Below, piece by piece: positions 17,690 through 26,293 of a stretch of DNA of 64,000 nt. Origin of the DNA: an uncultured Chitinophagaceae bacterium. Its GTDB lineage: Bacteria > Bacteroidota > Bacteroidia > Chitinophagales > Chitinophagaceae. The stretch covers positions 248,001 to 312,000 of the forward strand of contig CALMYJ010000005.1 of NCBI GenBank assembly GCA_937873715.1, given 5' to 3'. How positions within the stretch are numbered: the first letter of the stretch is position 1; each line of letters opens with the position of its first letter. Position numbers and translations under genes: made by a program. The notes under the pieces are model-generated. The model worked only from the letters and a program-made list of their open reading frames with translations, ran no database searches and was not told the DNA's origin.

Positions 17690-18376
17690 ATGAAGAAAAT
17701 AGCAGTGATTGTGGCAGGCGGTACCGGCAGCAGGATGAACAGCGCTATTCCCAAACAATTTTTATTAATACATGGTAAGCCGGTTTTGTACTATACCATT
17801 GATACTTTTTTAAGTGCGTATAGCGATTTGGATATTATACTGGTATTGCCCGAAGAATATATCAGTGCCGGCCAGGAAATCATTGATGCCTATTTTGATT
17901 ATCAACGTATACAAATAACTGTTGGCGGACGCACCCGTTTTCATTCAGTACAAAACGGTTTGAAGCTGGTGCAGGAAGAATGTATTGTACTGGTGCATGA
18001 TGCGGTACGCTGCCTCGTTAGCCGGGAACTGATACAAAACTGTTTTGCTGCTGCCCTGCAATATGGAGCAGTAGTGCCTGTAGTAGATTGTAAAGACAGT
18101 GTACGCCTTCAGGCCGATAACGGCAGCAACCAGGCGCTTGAACGCAGCCGGGTAAAACTGGTGCAAACCCCTCAAACCTTCCATAGTAAAATACTGCTGC
18201 CTGCATTTAATATTGATTTTAAAGAATGGTTTACCGATGAGGCGGCCGTGGTAGAGGCTTTTGGCCTTACTATACATTTGATAGAAGGGGAGGAGCGAAA
18301 CTTTAAAATTACCAAGCCAGCCGACCTGCTGCTGGCCGAACATTTTTTGCAGGAGCAGCACAAAAAACAGGACTAA
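17690..18376 (+). CDS. ispD: 2-C-methyl-D-erythritol 4-phosphate cytidylyltransferase
   Basis: 228 aa from the ATG at 17690 (MKKIAVIVAGGTGSRM). An upstream TTG at 17645 would add 15 residues with no family counterpart. The nucleotide-binding AGGTGSRMNSAIPKQF signature, VLVHDAVRCLVS with the metal-binding aspartate, and VQTPQTFHSKIL are all typical of IspD. It makes CDP-methylerythritol from MEP and CTP, the third step of the non-mevalonate isoprenoid pathway, in the cytoplasm. It is followed by a promoter and two tRNA-Gln genes, so it is monocistronic or the end of a short transcript. Confidence 0.95.
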   Translation: MKKIAVIVAGGTGSRMNSAIPKQFLLIHGKPVLYYTIDTFLSAYSDLDIILVLPEEYISAGQEIIDAYFDYQRIQITVGGRTRFHSVQNGLKLVQEECIVLVHDAVRCLVSRELIQNCFAAALQYGAVVPVVDCKDSVRLQADNGSNQALERSRVKLVQTPQTFHSKILLPAFNIDFKEWFTDEAAVVEAFGLTIHLIEGEERNFKITKPADLLLAEHFLQEQHKKQD

Positions 18377-18385
18377 AAATGTTTT

Positions 18386-18414
18386 TTTGTTTTTGCTGCT
18401 ATCCCTTACTTTTG
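18386..18414 (+). promoter_or_regulatory. Promoter of the tRNA-Gln pair
   Basis: TTTG (18386-18389), 17-base spacer, TACTTTTG (18407-18414), 23 bases before the mature tRNA 5' end. This is one of the clearest promoters in the window. Confidence 0.75.
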
Positions 18415-18437
18415 CAATCCCAATAAATCAGGGTAAT

Positions 18438-18511
18438 TGGGTTATGGTGTAACGGTAGCACTACAGATTTTGATTCTGTCTGTCTAGGTTCGAATCCTAG
18501 TAACCCAACCA
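18438..18511 (+). tRNA. tRNA-Gln (anticodon TTG)
   Basis: Acceptor TGGGTTA pairs with TAACCCA (18501-18507). The anticodon arm is ACAGA-TTTTGAT-TCTGT with TTG at positions 34-36, and the T arm is CTAGG-TTCGAAT-CCTAG. The discriminator is A at 18508, and CCA is encoded at 18509-18511. Confidence 0.95.
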
Positions 18512-18531
18512 AAATCACCACGTTGATGAAT

Positions 18532-18602
18532 TGCCTTGTAGTATAATGGTAGTACGACAGATTCTGGCTCTGTATGTCAGGGTTCGAATCCTTGCAAGGC
18601 AA
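18532..18602 (+). tRNA. tRNA-Gln (anticodon CTG)
   Basis: Acceptor TGCCTTG pairs with CAAGGCA (18595-18601). The anticodon arm is ACAGA-TTCTGGC-TCTGT with CTG at 34-36. A T arm with TTCGAAT is present. CCA is not encoded (CTG follows the discriminator), so the tail must be added. It is co-transcribed with the first tRNA-Gln. Confidence 0.95.
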
Positions 18603-18609
18603 CTGCCGG

Positions 18610-18639
18610 GGCAAATTGAGGGTTCAGTTTGCCTTTTTT
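18610..18639 (+). terminator. Terminator of the tRNA-Gln transcript
   Basis: GGCAAATTGA pairs with TCAGTTTGCC (one T-G wobble) around GGGT, followed by six T. Confidence 0.85.
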
Positions 18640-18714
18640 ATTAGCCCTCTTCTAATTTTCATCATTTTTTTTCTCTTCAATACCCTGTAGCTTTATTGGC
18701 TAAATGATACGGCT

Positions 18715-19302
18715 ATGGTAGGTTTAGTTTTATGTGGCGGGCAAAGCCTCCGCATGGGCACCGATAAGGGGTTACTACAGCAGCACGGTGGTATATCCTG
18801 GGCAGAAGTTGCAGCCCGTAAACTGGCCAGTTTCAATATGCCGGTTTATTTTTCAGTAAACCAGCAACAGCAGCAGGCGTATGCCGCTCACCTTAATCCT
18901 GGGGCTTTAATAACAGATTGCGAACATCTTCAGTTAAAAGGTCCGCTCCTGGGCCTGCTTACCGCACACCTCCACATGCCGGAAAAAGATATTGCCGTAT
19001 TAGCTTGTGATATGCCCCTGATGAACACAGATGTGCTGCACAAATTATATACTACCTATACACATGAGCCGCAGTACGACGCTTATCATTTTACCAATAA
19101 CGGGGAGCCTGAGCCGCTTTGTGCTATTTACCGGTCAGCCCTGCTGGCAAAAATACTTTGCCTGTTGCAACAGGATGAACTGGCTAAGCATAGTATGAAG
19201 TATATGATTGGTATTTGCCATGCTCACAGTATGCCGCTTTTAGACGAAGAAAAAAACTGTTTTCAAAATTTTAATGCCCACGCTGATTTAAACGGTTTGT
19301 AA
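18715..19302 (+). CDS. mobA: Molybdenum cofactor guanylyltransferase
   Basis: 195 aa. The N-terminal LCGGQSLRMGTDKGLL is the MobA version of the nucleotidyltransferase signature. LACDMPLMNTDVL carries the metal-binding aspartate, and EPEPLCAIYR is the second family motif. It attaches GMP to molybdopterin to give the bis-MGD cofactor that NasA-type nitrate reductases need. The product fits directly with the nitrate reductase gene 2 kb away. The last 15 bases overlap tail-to-tail with the end of the leftward rubredoxin-tailed gene. Confidence 0.9.
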   Translation: MVGLVLCGGQSLRMGTDKGLLQQHGGISWAEVAARKLASFNMPVYFSVNQQQQQAYAAHLNPGALITDCEHLQLKGPLLGLLTAHLHMPEKDIAVLACDMPLMNTDVLHKLYTTYTHEPQYDAYHFTNNGEPEPLCAIYRSALLAKILCLLQQDELAKHSMKYMIGICHAHSMPLLDEEKNCFQNFNAHADLNGL

Positions 19303-20787
19303 GCCTAATTGGCTTTTATCGATGCGTACAAATTCGGCCTTGCCGGTTTCACATACCGGGCAGCAGTAAGTTGCAGGCAGGCTTTCAAATGCTGTACCAG
19401 CCGCAACAGCATTTTCTGCATCACCGGTTGATGCATCATAAATACTCAGGCAGTTGGGGCATTGCGGTACATATTCAATAATATGCCCGGCAGCAGTTTC
19501 TTTTTTGGGTTTAACCACAGGTGCCGCTTTGGCTTTATTCGCCAGCATTTCCCGGCTTTGATAAAAACTGGTTATACAGCGGCGCAATTGTTCTGCTAAT
19601 AAAAATTTGAAGTTGAATGTAGAGAATACAAAACCCGTTCGTTCGTTGGGGTTAAAATCCTGAGCGCATAGTATATCGTACGCAAAACAAAAGCGAAACC
19701 CAAAAATGTTTAACAGGGGTTTACGCTTTACCAGTATGCTGCTGAATACTTCGCTTTTGCTTCTTGTTTTTATGCCGATGCATACACCGAAAGTACGCAG
19801 GTCATCGTCATTAAATTTTTTGATGAGGTAGTTTTTCAGTTGCAGTCCATCATAACAATTATCCTCTACCTGGAAGTTGAGTTCGTTGGCAGCATGCCTC
19901 ATATTGATATTGTGCTGCTCCAGCAGGTGGTTCCAGCGCAGCTTATCTTTTTCCTCAATGCCTTTTATAATGATGGTTTTCCAGGGTGTGCTGCAAAGCT
20001 GGCCAATTTTGGTATCCAGGCAAAGCAGGCAAATGTTTTTTAAAAAGCTGGTATCAAAACGTTCATCCCGGCGATATACACCCAGCCAGTATTTATTACT
20101 ATACCGGTTCAATCCTTCGTAATAGGGCAGGTTAAAATCCGGTAGTGTAGCTCGTTTTTCGGTAGGCTTAAGGATAAAGCCCGTAGTATCAATAAGGGTA
20201 AATAAGGCATCTCCGCTGGCAGCTTTATTGTCAACAAAATTTTTACTGTTGCTAAAAATGCACTCCTCAATCGTTTTTGAAAGCCGGGCAATATCGTTAG
20301 TATATACCAGTTGGTTCCATTCGTAAATGATATTGGTTTTGGGAAAACGGATAAACAAATACCAGAAGTGCTGTGCATCCGGCGAAGCCACCCAGTTGAT
20401 ATTACCGGTAAGCATAGGTGTAAAACTCTGGTTGCTGTCCGAAATATTAATCTTGAGTTTGGGCCGGTAATCAATTTCATCCAGTATGTCTTTATATACT
20501 CCCTCGCTAAGCCAGGTGTTCAGGATAAACACTTCTTCGGCAGGGTAGCTGCTTACAATATTTGGAAAACCTTCATGAATATATTCAAAGAAGTTGCCCA
20601 GCTTTTCAAGTTCGGCACACAGCTTTTTGGCGGCTTCGCCTTCTGCTTCTATCAATAGTTGCTGGCGCAGGCCAAAGCTCACATGGGTAATGCCATTGTT
20701 GCCGGCAGCTACCAGTATATTATACAGGTCGCCGGGAGAAATGATGCCGCCCGGGAAATTAATTTTTATGGTATTGCTTTTTTTCAC
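19288..20787 (-). CDS. Sulfite/nitrite reductase-like protein with C-terminal rubredoxin
   Basis: 499 aa. The N-terminus (FPGGIISPGDLYNILVAAG, then HVSFGLRQQLLIEA) matches the ferredoxin-like half domain of siroheme reductases. A later LCSTPWKTIIIKGIE resembles the TPWR stretch of that superfamily. The cysteines needed for siroheme-[4Fe-4S] (C-x5-C and C-x3-C) are absent; the only cluster in the core is CLLC-x8-C. Residues about 438-490 are a full rubredoxin: CPNC-x3-YD, GTAFESLP, CCPVC. It is the last gene of the leftward nitrate operon. A role as electron carrier or assembly partner for the nitrate reductase is an inference. Confidence 0.75.
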   Translation of the reverse strand: MKKSNTIKINFPGGIISPGDLYNILVAAGNNGITHVSFGLRQQLLIEAEGEAAKKLCAELEKLGNFFEYIHEGFPNIVSSYPAEEVFILNTWLSEGVYKDILDEIDYRPKLKINISDSNQSFTPMLTGNINWVASPDAQHFWYLFIRFPKTNIIYEWNQLVYTNDIARLSKTIEECIFSNSKNFVDNKAASGDALFTLIDTTGFILKPTEKRATLPDFNLPYYEGLNRYSNKYWLGVYRRDERFDTSFLKNICLLCLDTKIGQLCSTPWKTIIIKGIEEKDKLRWNHLLEQHNINMRHAANELNFQVEDNCYDGLQLKNYLIKKFNDDDLRTFGVCIGIKTRSKSEVFSSILVKRKPLLNIFGFRFCFAYDILCAQDFNPNERTGFVFSTFNFKFLLAEQLRRCITSFYQSREMLANKAKAAPVVKPKKETAAGHIIEYVPQCPNCLSIYDASTGDAENAVAAGTAFESLPATYCCPVCETGKAEFVRIDKSQLGLQTV

Positions 20788-20794
20788 GGTAGTA

Positions 20795-21298
20795 TTAATG
20801 CACTAATTGAAATTCTTTCATGGCCGTGGGAAAATTTTTGTTTTCATGCTCCGATCGGCACAGCTTTAATAAGGCAAAGCGCTGTAAGATGGTTAAGCTT
20901 AACCACTGCTCCCTGCTGATGCTCCAGTTAAATGAAGATGCCTTAGCTGCAACAATGCCGGGTATTTCATTCAACTGCTGCAGGTGTTCGGTTTGCAATG
21001 CGGTTAATACTTTCGCCTCATGGCCCGTATATTTTTTTACCAGGCCTGTTAAAAAAATAAAATACTGCTTTATTTCGGCTGCACTGCTGCAGGGTTTTAA
21101 AGCTAATTCCAGTTTTTCGCTGGTGCTAAATTTTGCCCATTCGGCTAATTGTAATTTAATGCCTGCTGTATCCATTTTAAACCGTACAATCATGGGGATG
21201 CAGCGTATATTTTTTTCAACAAAGTCTTCTTCAAAATTGAAGTACTCCATATTTTTTATCCCTTCAAATACCGATGCTTTTGGATGTGTTGTGCTCAT
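20795..21298 (-). CDS. Nitrate-reductase-associated protein family
   Basis: 167 aa. The stretch YFNFEEDFVEKNIRCIPMI plus VRFKMDTAGIKLQLAEW is the hallmark of the conserved nitrate-reductase-associated family (Pfam Nitr_red_assoc), first noted beside cyanobacterial nitrate reductases. A mostly helical C-terminal region ends with EQWLSLTILQRFALLKLCR. The molecular role of the family is not well established; assembly or activation of the reductase has been proposed. It sits between the nitrate reductase (95-base gap) and the rubredoxin-tailed protein (7-base gap). No metal-binding motif is seen. Confidence 0.8.
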   Translation of the reverse strand: MSTTHPKASVFEGIKNMEYFNFEEDFVEKNIRCIPMIVRFKMDTAGIKLQLAEWAKFSTSEKLELALKPCSSAAEIKQYFIFLTGLVKKYTGHEAKVLTALQTEHLQQLNEIPGIVAAKASSFNWSISREQWLSLTILQRFALLKLCRSEHENKNFPTAMKEFQLVH

Positions 21299-21393
21299 CG
21301 TTTAAAAATTTAAATTCAATGTTGCCATCCTTTTTAAGGACGGCAACATTGCTCCTTTACCTCGTATCGCTTTTGCAATATTGATACTTATTG

Positions 21394-24300
21394 TTAACCG
21401 GTAACTGCCATTGCTTCTGCTTTTTTTGAAGCATGCAGGCAGCTCTCCAATATTGCCTTTACTTCGGGCCTGCAACTGCCACAGCCCATGCCTGCGCCGG
21501 TAAGCTGGCATAATTGCAGGTGGTCGCGGCAGCCTTCCTTAATCTTATTTACGAGGTTGCCTTCGCCAACATTGTTGCAACTGCATACTAATTTACCTAT
21601 CACCGGCTCGGCCGCCTTACCGCTGCGAAGCAGTTGCAATCTTTTTTCGCTGAGTTCTGTTTTGTTTTCAATTAAGTTCCTGAAATCGAGGAACTCTGTT
21701 TTATCACCAATCAGTATGGCGCCAATCAGCCTGTCGTTGTGTATAATACATTTTTTGTAATACCGCTTTGCTTTGTCGATAAATACAATCTCTTCGTATG
21801 CCGGGTCATTTTCCGGGCATTCTACTACGCCCATCGAGCAGAGGTTGGTACCATGCATTTTTAAAATATTCATCAGCAGTGAGCCGCTGTAATACCGGGC
21901 AATATCACCATTCAGGTAGCGGGCCACTATGGCTGCCTGCTGCTCGGCTGCTGCGGTAATGCCGTATAAAAAACCTTTAAACTCTGCTATTTCGCCTACG
22001 GCAAAAATGTTTTTATCACTGGTTTGCAAATACTCATCTACCACTACACCACGCTTACAGTTGATGCCACTGGCTTTTGCCAGTTCGATATTGGGTGTGG
22101 TGCCAATGGCAATTACTACGGCCTGGGCTTCTATTTGCAAGCCGCTTTTAAGGCGTACACCGCTAATGGTGCCATTGCCCAAAAAACGCTCTATCTCATC
22201 GTTATAAAAAATGTCTACACCCTTGTCCGTTAGTTCTTCGTGCAGTAGCTGGCTGCCTAATGGGTCAAGCTGCCGGTCCATCAGCCTGGATATACGCTGC
22301 ACTACACAAACCTCCACGTTTACTTCACGCAGCGAAGCGGCCAGTTCAATACCCAGCAAGCCACCGCCAACAATCACCACCTTGCCTTTTTCAGGGTTGA
22401 TATGTTTTTTAAAATTATCAGCATCAGTACGGCTACGCATGGTAAAGATGCCTTTCATGGCAGGGATATCTTTTAGCATAGTGGCACGGCTGCCGGTGGC
22501 CATCAGCAGCACATCATAGGCATGTACATGGCCATTACTGTCGGTTACTTTTTTTTTATCCCGGTCAATATGTTCTACACTTACCCCCCGGTACAACTTA
22601 ATGTTGTGTGCCGCTTCTTCATCATCCGTCATCTTTACCAGGTTGTGCCAGGGCAGTACACCGCTGATATAATCGGGTAGGAGTACCCTGTTGTAAAAAG
22701 GAAAATTTTCTTTGCTGAATACTTTTATTTCATCTGTAGTATTGAGTTCCCGGTAACTTTTTACAAAGCCACAGGCACCGGCTCCGGCACCAATCACCAC
22801 AATTTTTTGTGCAGCTTTTTTGTACAGCCTTACCTGTACAGCACTAAATTTAAAATCAGGTTCCTTGCTTTTAGGATCTACCAGGTTGTTGGTAAGGTTA
22901 TTGGCCCTGTTTAAATCGCTATTGAGTATTTTACCCCAGTGCATGGGCAAAAACACTACCCCTTTTTTAATATCGGCTGTAATTTTTGCTTTTACCTGCA
23001 CCCTGCCCCGGGCATTAAATATTTCGGTTACTTCCCCTTCCCGGATATTTCTTTCGGCAGCATCTTCGGGATGTATTTCAAGATAGGCTTCGGCAATATG
23101 CTGCTTTAGCTTATTCACTTTTCCACTCCGGCTCATCGTGTGCCACTGGTCACGTATCCTGCCGGTGGTAAGTATCAGCGGCATTTCGGGGCTTAGCGGT
23201 TCCGACTGGTTGCTGTCATCACAGCCATGGATATTCGCTTTTTGATTTGGTGTATAAAATTTTTTGTCGCTAAATAATCTTGCAGTACCCTGCCCGTTGA
23301 TGGCTTTGGTGTAAGGCCATTGTACGCTGCGTTTTTCCTGCAGTATCTGGTAGTTGAGGCCACTAATATCTATGCTGGTGCCTTCGGTAAGTGCAGCATG
23401 TTCGGCATAAATGGCTGCTGCTGATTTAAAATCAAAACCGGGATAGCCCATTTTTTTTGCAAAGCGGCAAATGATTTCTGCATCGGGTAATGCTTCGCCG
23501 GGAGCATCTGTAATTTTTGCCAAATGACTAATATATCGACCTGCATTGGTCATAGTGCCTTCTTTTTCGGCCCAGGTGGCTGCAGGTAATACTACATCAG
23601 CATAAGCCAGTGTTTCGGCAGTATTACTCATTTCCTGCACCACCACAAACCTGGCATTTTTTAATCCGGCTTCTGCCTTCCTTACATCGGGCAAACTAAT
23701 GAGAGGATTGGTACAAAGTATCCATATAGCTTTTAGTTTACCTTCATTCAAGGCTTCAAACATTTCGGTGGCGGTTAGCCCGGGTTTAGGTTGAATGGTA
23801 CCCAAAGGTATTTGCCAAAATTTTTCTACTTCGTTGCGGTGTTGCTGGTTGGTTAAATCCCGGTGTGCCGGTAATAAATTGCTGAGGCCGCCTACTTCAC
23901 GGCCACCCATAGCATTGGGTTGTCCGGTAAGTGAAAACGGGCCTGAGCCGGGTTTGCCAATATGCCCTGTAACCAGGTTAAGATTAATGAGGGATAAATT
24001 TTTATTAACGCCAACTACACTTTGGTTTAGCCCCATCGTCCACATGGTAATAAAACCTTTGGCGTTGGCGATATAAGTTGCAGCCTCCCGGATATCTTTT
24101 TCATCAATGCCACAAATGGCAGCCGCTTGGGCAATAGTTTTATTAAATATGCTTTTACGGTATTCCTCAAAACCATTGGTGTGGTCTTTAATAAAATCAA
24201 AATCAATGTCGCCGTTTTCTACCAGACAGCGGCCAATAGCATGATGTAAGGTAATATCAGTACCCGGGTTGAGTTGCAGGTGTACATCTGCAATGGCGCA

Positions 24301-24930
24301 GGTTTGCGTTTTGCGTGGGTCGCTTACAATAATTTTCAGGTTAGGATTTTTTTCTTTGGCTGCTTCCACCCTTCGCCAGAGGATGGGATGGCACCAGGCC
24401 GGGTTGGCGCCGGCAACAAAAATGCAGTCGGCTAATTCAATGTCATCATAACTTACGGGCACACTGTCTTCGCCCAGGCTCATTTTGTAGCCCACTACAG
24501 CGCTGCTCATGCACAGGCGGCTGTTTGTATCGATATTATTGCTGCCTATAAATCCTTTGATGAGTTTATTTACTACGTAATATTCTTCGGTAAGGCACTG
24601 GCCGCTGGCATAAAAAGCCACACTGTCCGGGCCATATTTTTGTATGAAAGTTTTAAAAACTGCAGCAGTACGTTCCAGTGCTGTATCCCAGGATACCCGT
24701 TGCCGTGGCATACTGCGGTTGTAACGCATTTCGGGATACAGCAGCCTGCCCGTTTTGTCGTTCACGGTATAGTGCAGGTTCATGCCTTTGCTGCACAGCA
24801 TGCCTTTGTTTACCGGGTGGTTTTTATCACCCTCCACGGTAATATTACCCTGCCTGTCTTTTTGCATCACTATACCGCAGCCCACACCGCAATAGCAACA
24901 GGTTGTTTTATATGTTTCCTTATTCAGCAT
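21394..24930 (-). CDS. nasA: Assimilatory nitrate reductase fused to FAD and [2Fe-2S] domains
   Basis: 1178 aa. Residues 1-700 form a molybdopterin oxidoreductase with an N-terminal [4Fe-4S] motif (C11-x2-C14-x3-C18-x27-C46) and a MoCo-binding C-terminal barrel (LTTGRIRDQWHTMSR). From residue 708 a NirB-type FAD/NAD(P) reductase begins (VVIGAGAGACGF; second nucleotide site VVIVGGGLLGIELA near 850). A BFD-like [2Fe-2S] domain closes the protein (CSC at 1116-1118, CGSC at 1150-1153). This makes a one-chain enzyme reducing nitrate to nitrite in the cytoplasm, likely from NAD(P)H. The first gap after narK is 18 bases. The domain fusion explains why no separate NasB/NasC gene is seen. Confidence 0.93.
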   Translation of the reverse strand: MLNKETYKTTCCYCGVGCGIVMQKDRQGNITVEGDKNHPVNKGMLCSKGMNLHYTVNDKTGRLLYPEMRYNRSMPRQRVSWDTALERTAAVFKTFIQKYGPDSVAFYASGQCLTEEYYVVNKLIKGFIGSNNIDTNSRLCMSSAVVGYKMSLGEDSVPVSYDDIELADCIFVAGANPAWCHPILWRRVEAAKEKNPNLKIIVSDPRKTQTCAIADVHLQLNPGTDITLHHAIGRCLVENGDIDFDFIKDHTNGFEEYRKSIFNKTIAQAAAICGIDEKDIREAATYIANAKGFITMWTMGLNQSVVGVNKNLSLINLNLVTGHIGKPGSGPFSLTGQPNAMGGREVGGLSNLLPAHRDLTNQQHRNEVEKFWQIPLGTIQPKPGLTATEMFEALNEGKLKAIWILCTNPLISLPDVRKAEAGLKNARFVVVQEMSNTAETLAYADVVLPAATWAEKEGTMTNAGRYISHLAKITDAPGEALPDAEIICRFAKKMGYPGFDFKSAAAIYAEHAALTEGTSIDISGLNYQILQEKRSVQWPYTKAINGQGTARLFSDKKFYTPNQKANIHGCDDSNQSEPLSPEMPLILTTGRIRDQWHTMSRSGKVNKLKQHIAEAYLEIHPEDAAERNIREGEVTEIFNARGRVQVKAKITADIKKGVVFLPMHWGKILNSDLNRANNLTNNLVDPKSKEPDFKFSAVQVRLYKKAAQKIVVIGAGAGACGFVKSYRELNTTDEIKVFSKENFPFYNRVLLPDYISGVLPWHNLVKMTDDEEAAHNIKLYRGVSVEHIDRDKKKVTDSNGHVHAYDVLLMATGSRATMLKDIPAMKGIFTMRSRTDADNFKKHINPEKGKVVIVGGGLLGIELAASLREVNVEVCVVQRISRLMDRQLDPLGSQLLHEELTDKGVDIFYNDEIERFLGNGTISGVRLKSGLQIEAQAVVIAIGTTPNIELAKASGINCKRGVVVDEYLQTSDKNIFAVGEIAEFKGFLYGITAAAEQQAAIVARYLNGDIARYYSGSLLMNILKMHGTNLCSMGVVECPENDPAYEEIVFIDKAKRYYKKCIIHNDRLIGAILIGDKTEFLDFRNLIENKTELSEKRLQLLRSGKAAEPVIGKLVCSCNNVGEGNLVNKIKEGCRDHLQLCQLTGAGMGCGSCRPEVKAILESCLHASKKAEAMAVTG

Positions 24931-24948
24931 GTAAGAGGGTACTAAATG

Positions 24949-26202
24949 TTAAGCAGCGGCCGCTTCGGTTTTTTCTGTTGTTTGTATTAACCTTGATTCT
25001 GCGGCCTTTTTTGAAAACAGGCGAACCGTAAGTACAACTAAGCCTGTGGCGAGTACCACAGCACCTAAGTAAAAAAATGCAGTACCATAGGGCATAGATT
25101 TAAACAGGAAGCCAATGAGCATGGCACCTACATTACCACCAGCGCCTACTATACCGGCCACACTGCCCACTGCCTTTGGATTTACAAATGGTACAATACT
25201 GTAGGTGGCGCCATTGGCCATCTTGAGGCAAAGCCCAAAAAAGAACATCATAATGATAGCAACGGTTAAGCCGCCTGCATGTGCAAACAGCATAATGCCT
25301 GCACCTTCCAGCAGCAGCAGTAGTGCCAGCAGGCTTACTTTGCCATTGAAGCCAAAACGTTTGCCTACTTTATCGGATACAATACCCCCAAGGGCACGGG
25401 CAAAAATGTTGATCCAGCCAAACAGGCTTGCCAGTAAGCCGGCAAAGATCAATGTAGCTTTATAATCATCATGAAAGTATGAGGCAGCAAAATTGTCTAC
25501 CGTTATTTCTACGCCAAAGCAGGCGGCATAAGCGATAGTGAGTACCCAGGTGCGGTAATCTTTTGCAGCCAATAAAAATGTATTTTCCTTTTTGTTGTGG
25601 GCTGTTTGTGGCAGTTCGTCGAAGTTGCCGGCGGGAGTGTCTTTGGTATACTTCCAGTACAAGCGGGCCATTACCAGCAGCAGCACGCCGGGTACTATCA
25701 TAGCGTAGCGCCAGCTATCGGCACTGCTTACCCAGCCTGCACCCACCAGGCCTGCGGCTATCAGCGGCATTAATATTTGTGTGGCGCCGCCGCCGGTGTT
25801 GCCCCAGCCTCCGGCTACCGCATTAGCCGTGCCTTTGATATTTGGGGCAAACATAACGGACGTGTGGTATTGTGTAAGTACAAACGAAGCACCAATAACG
25901 CCAATGCCTAACCGGAAAAGTAAAAACGACATATAGCTATTGGCAAGGCCGATAAACATTACCGGGAAGGCACAGATAACCAGCAGCCAAGTGTATACTT
26001 TCCGTGGGCCATACTTATCAGTTAGCCTGCCTACAATTAACCTTGCAATGATGGTGGCGCTCACCGCAGCAATAGCCACATTACCTTTTTGTGCCTTAGT
26101 AAGCTGCAACTGTTCGCTTACCAGCGGCATCAGCGGTGCTATACCAAACCAGGCAAAAAAGCAAAAGAAAAAAGTGAGCCAGGTAATATGAAAGGTTTTC
26201 AT
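24949..26202 (-). CDS. MFS nitrate/nitrite transporter (NarK/NasA-permease type)
   Basis: 417 aa with 12 hydrophobic helices. The start at MKTFHITW is chosen; an upstream in-frame ATG at 26268 would add 22 residues. Nitrate-transporter signatures are visible: WFGIAPLMPLV in helix 1, the conserved arginines in RLIVGRLTDKYGPRK, GVIGASFVLTQYHTS, and the glycine-rich AVAGGWGNTGGGATQ in helix 5 with its partner SVAGIVGAGGNVGAM in helix 11. It imports nitrate, or exchanges it for nitrite, across the inner membrane. It is encoded between the ABC transporter genes and nasA in the same leftward operon. Confidence 0.92.
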   Translation of the reverse strand: MKTFHITWLTFFFCFFAWFGIAPLMPLVSEQLQLTKAQKGNVAIAAVSATIIARLIVGRLTDKYGPRKVYTWLLVICAFPVMFIGLANSYMSFLLFRLGIGVIGASFVLTQYHTSVMFAPNIKGTANAVAGGWGNTGGGATQILMPLIAAGLVGAGWVSSADSWRYAMIVPGVLLLVMARLYWKYTKDTPAGNFDELPQTAHNKKENTFLLAAKDYRTWVLTIAYAACFGVEITVDNFAASYFHDDYKATLIFAGLLASLFGWINIFARALGGIVSDKVGKRFGFNGKVSLLALLLLLEGAGIMLFAHAGGLTVAIIMMFFFGLCLKMANGATYSIVPFVNPKAVGSVAGIVGAGGNVGAMLIGFLFKSMPYGTAFFYLGAVVLATGLVVLTVRLFSKKAAESRLIQTTEKTEAAAA

Positions 26203-26293
26203 CTGTACGCCTTTCAGCGAAAAGATGTTGAGTTTAGTGAGCGGTTGATGAAGTAGGTTGTTCGGCATGTGGGCTTCGTGTTTTATAAAGTTA

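Noticed and set aside
19288..19302. 15-base overlap of mobA and the rubredoxin-tailed gene as sign of a wrong frame
   Set aside because: It is a tail-to-tail overlap of two well-supported genes, a common arrangement.
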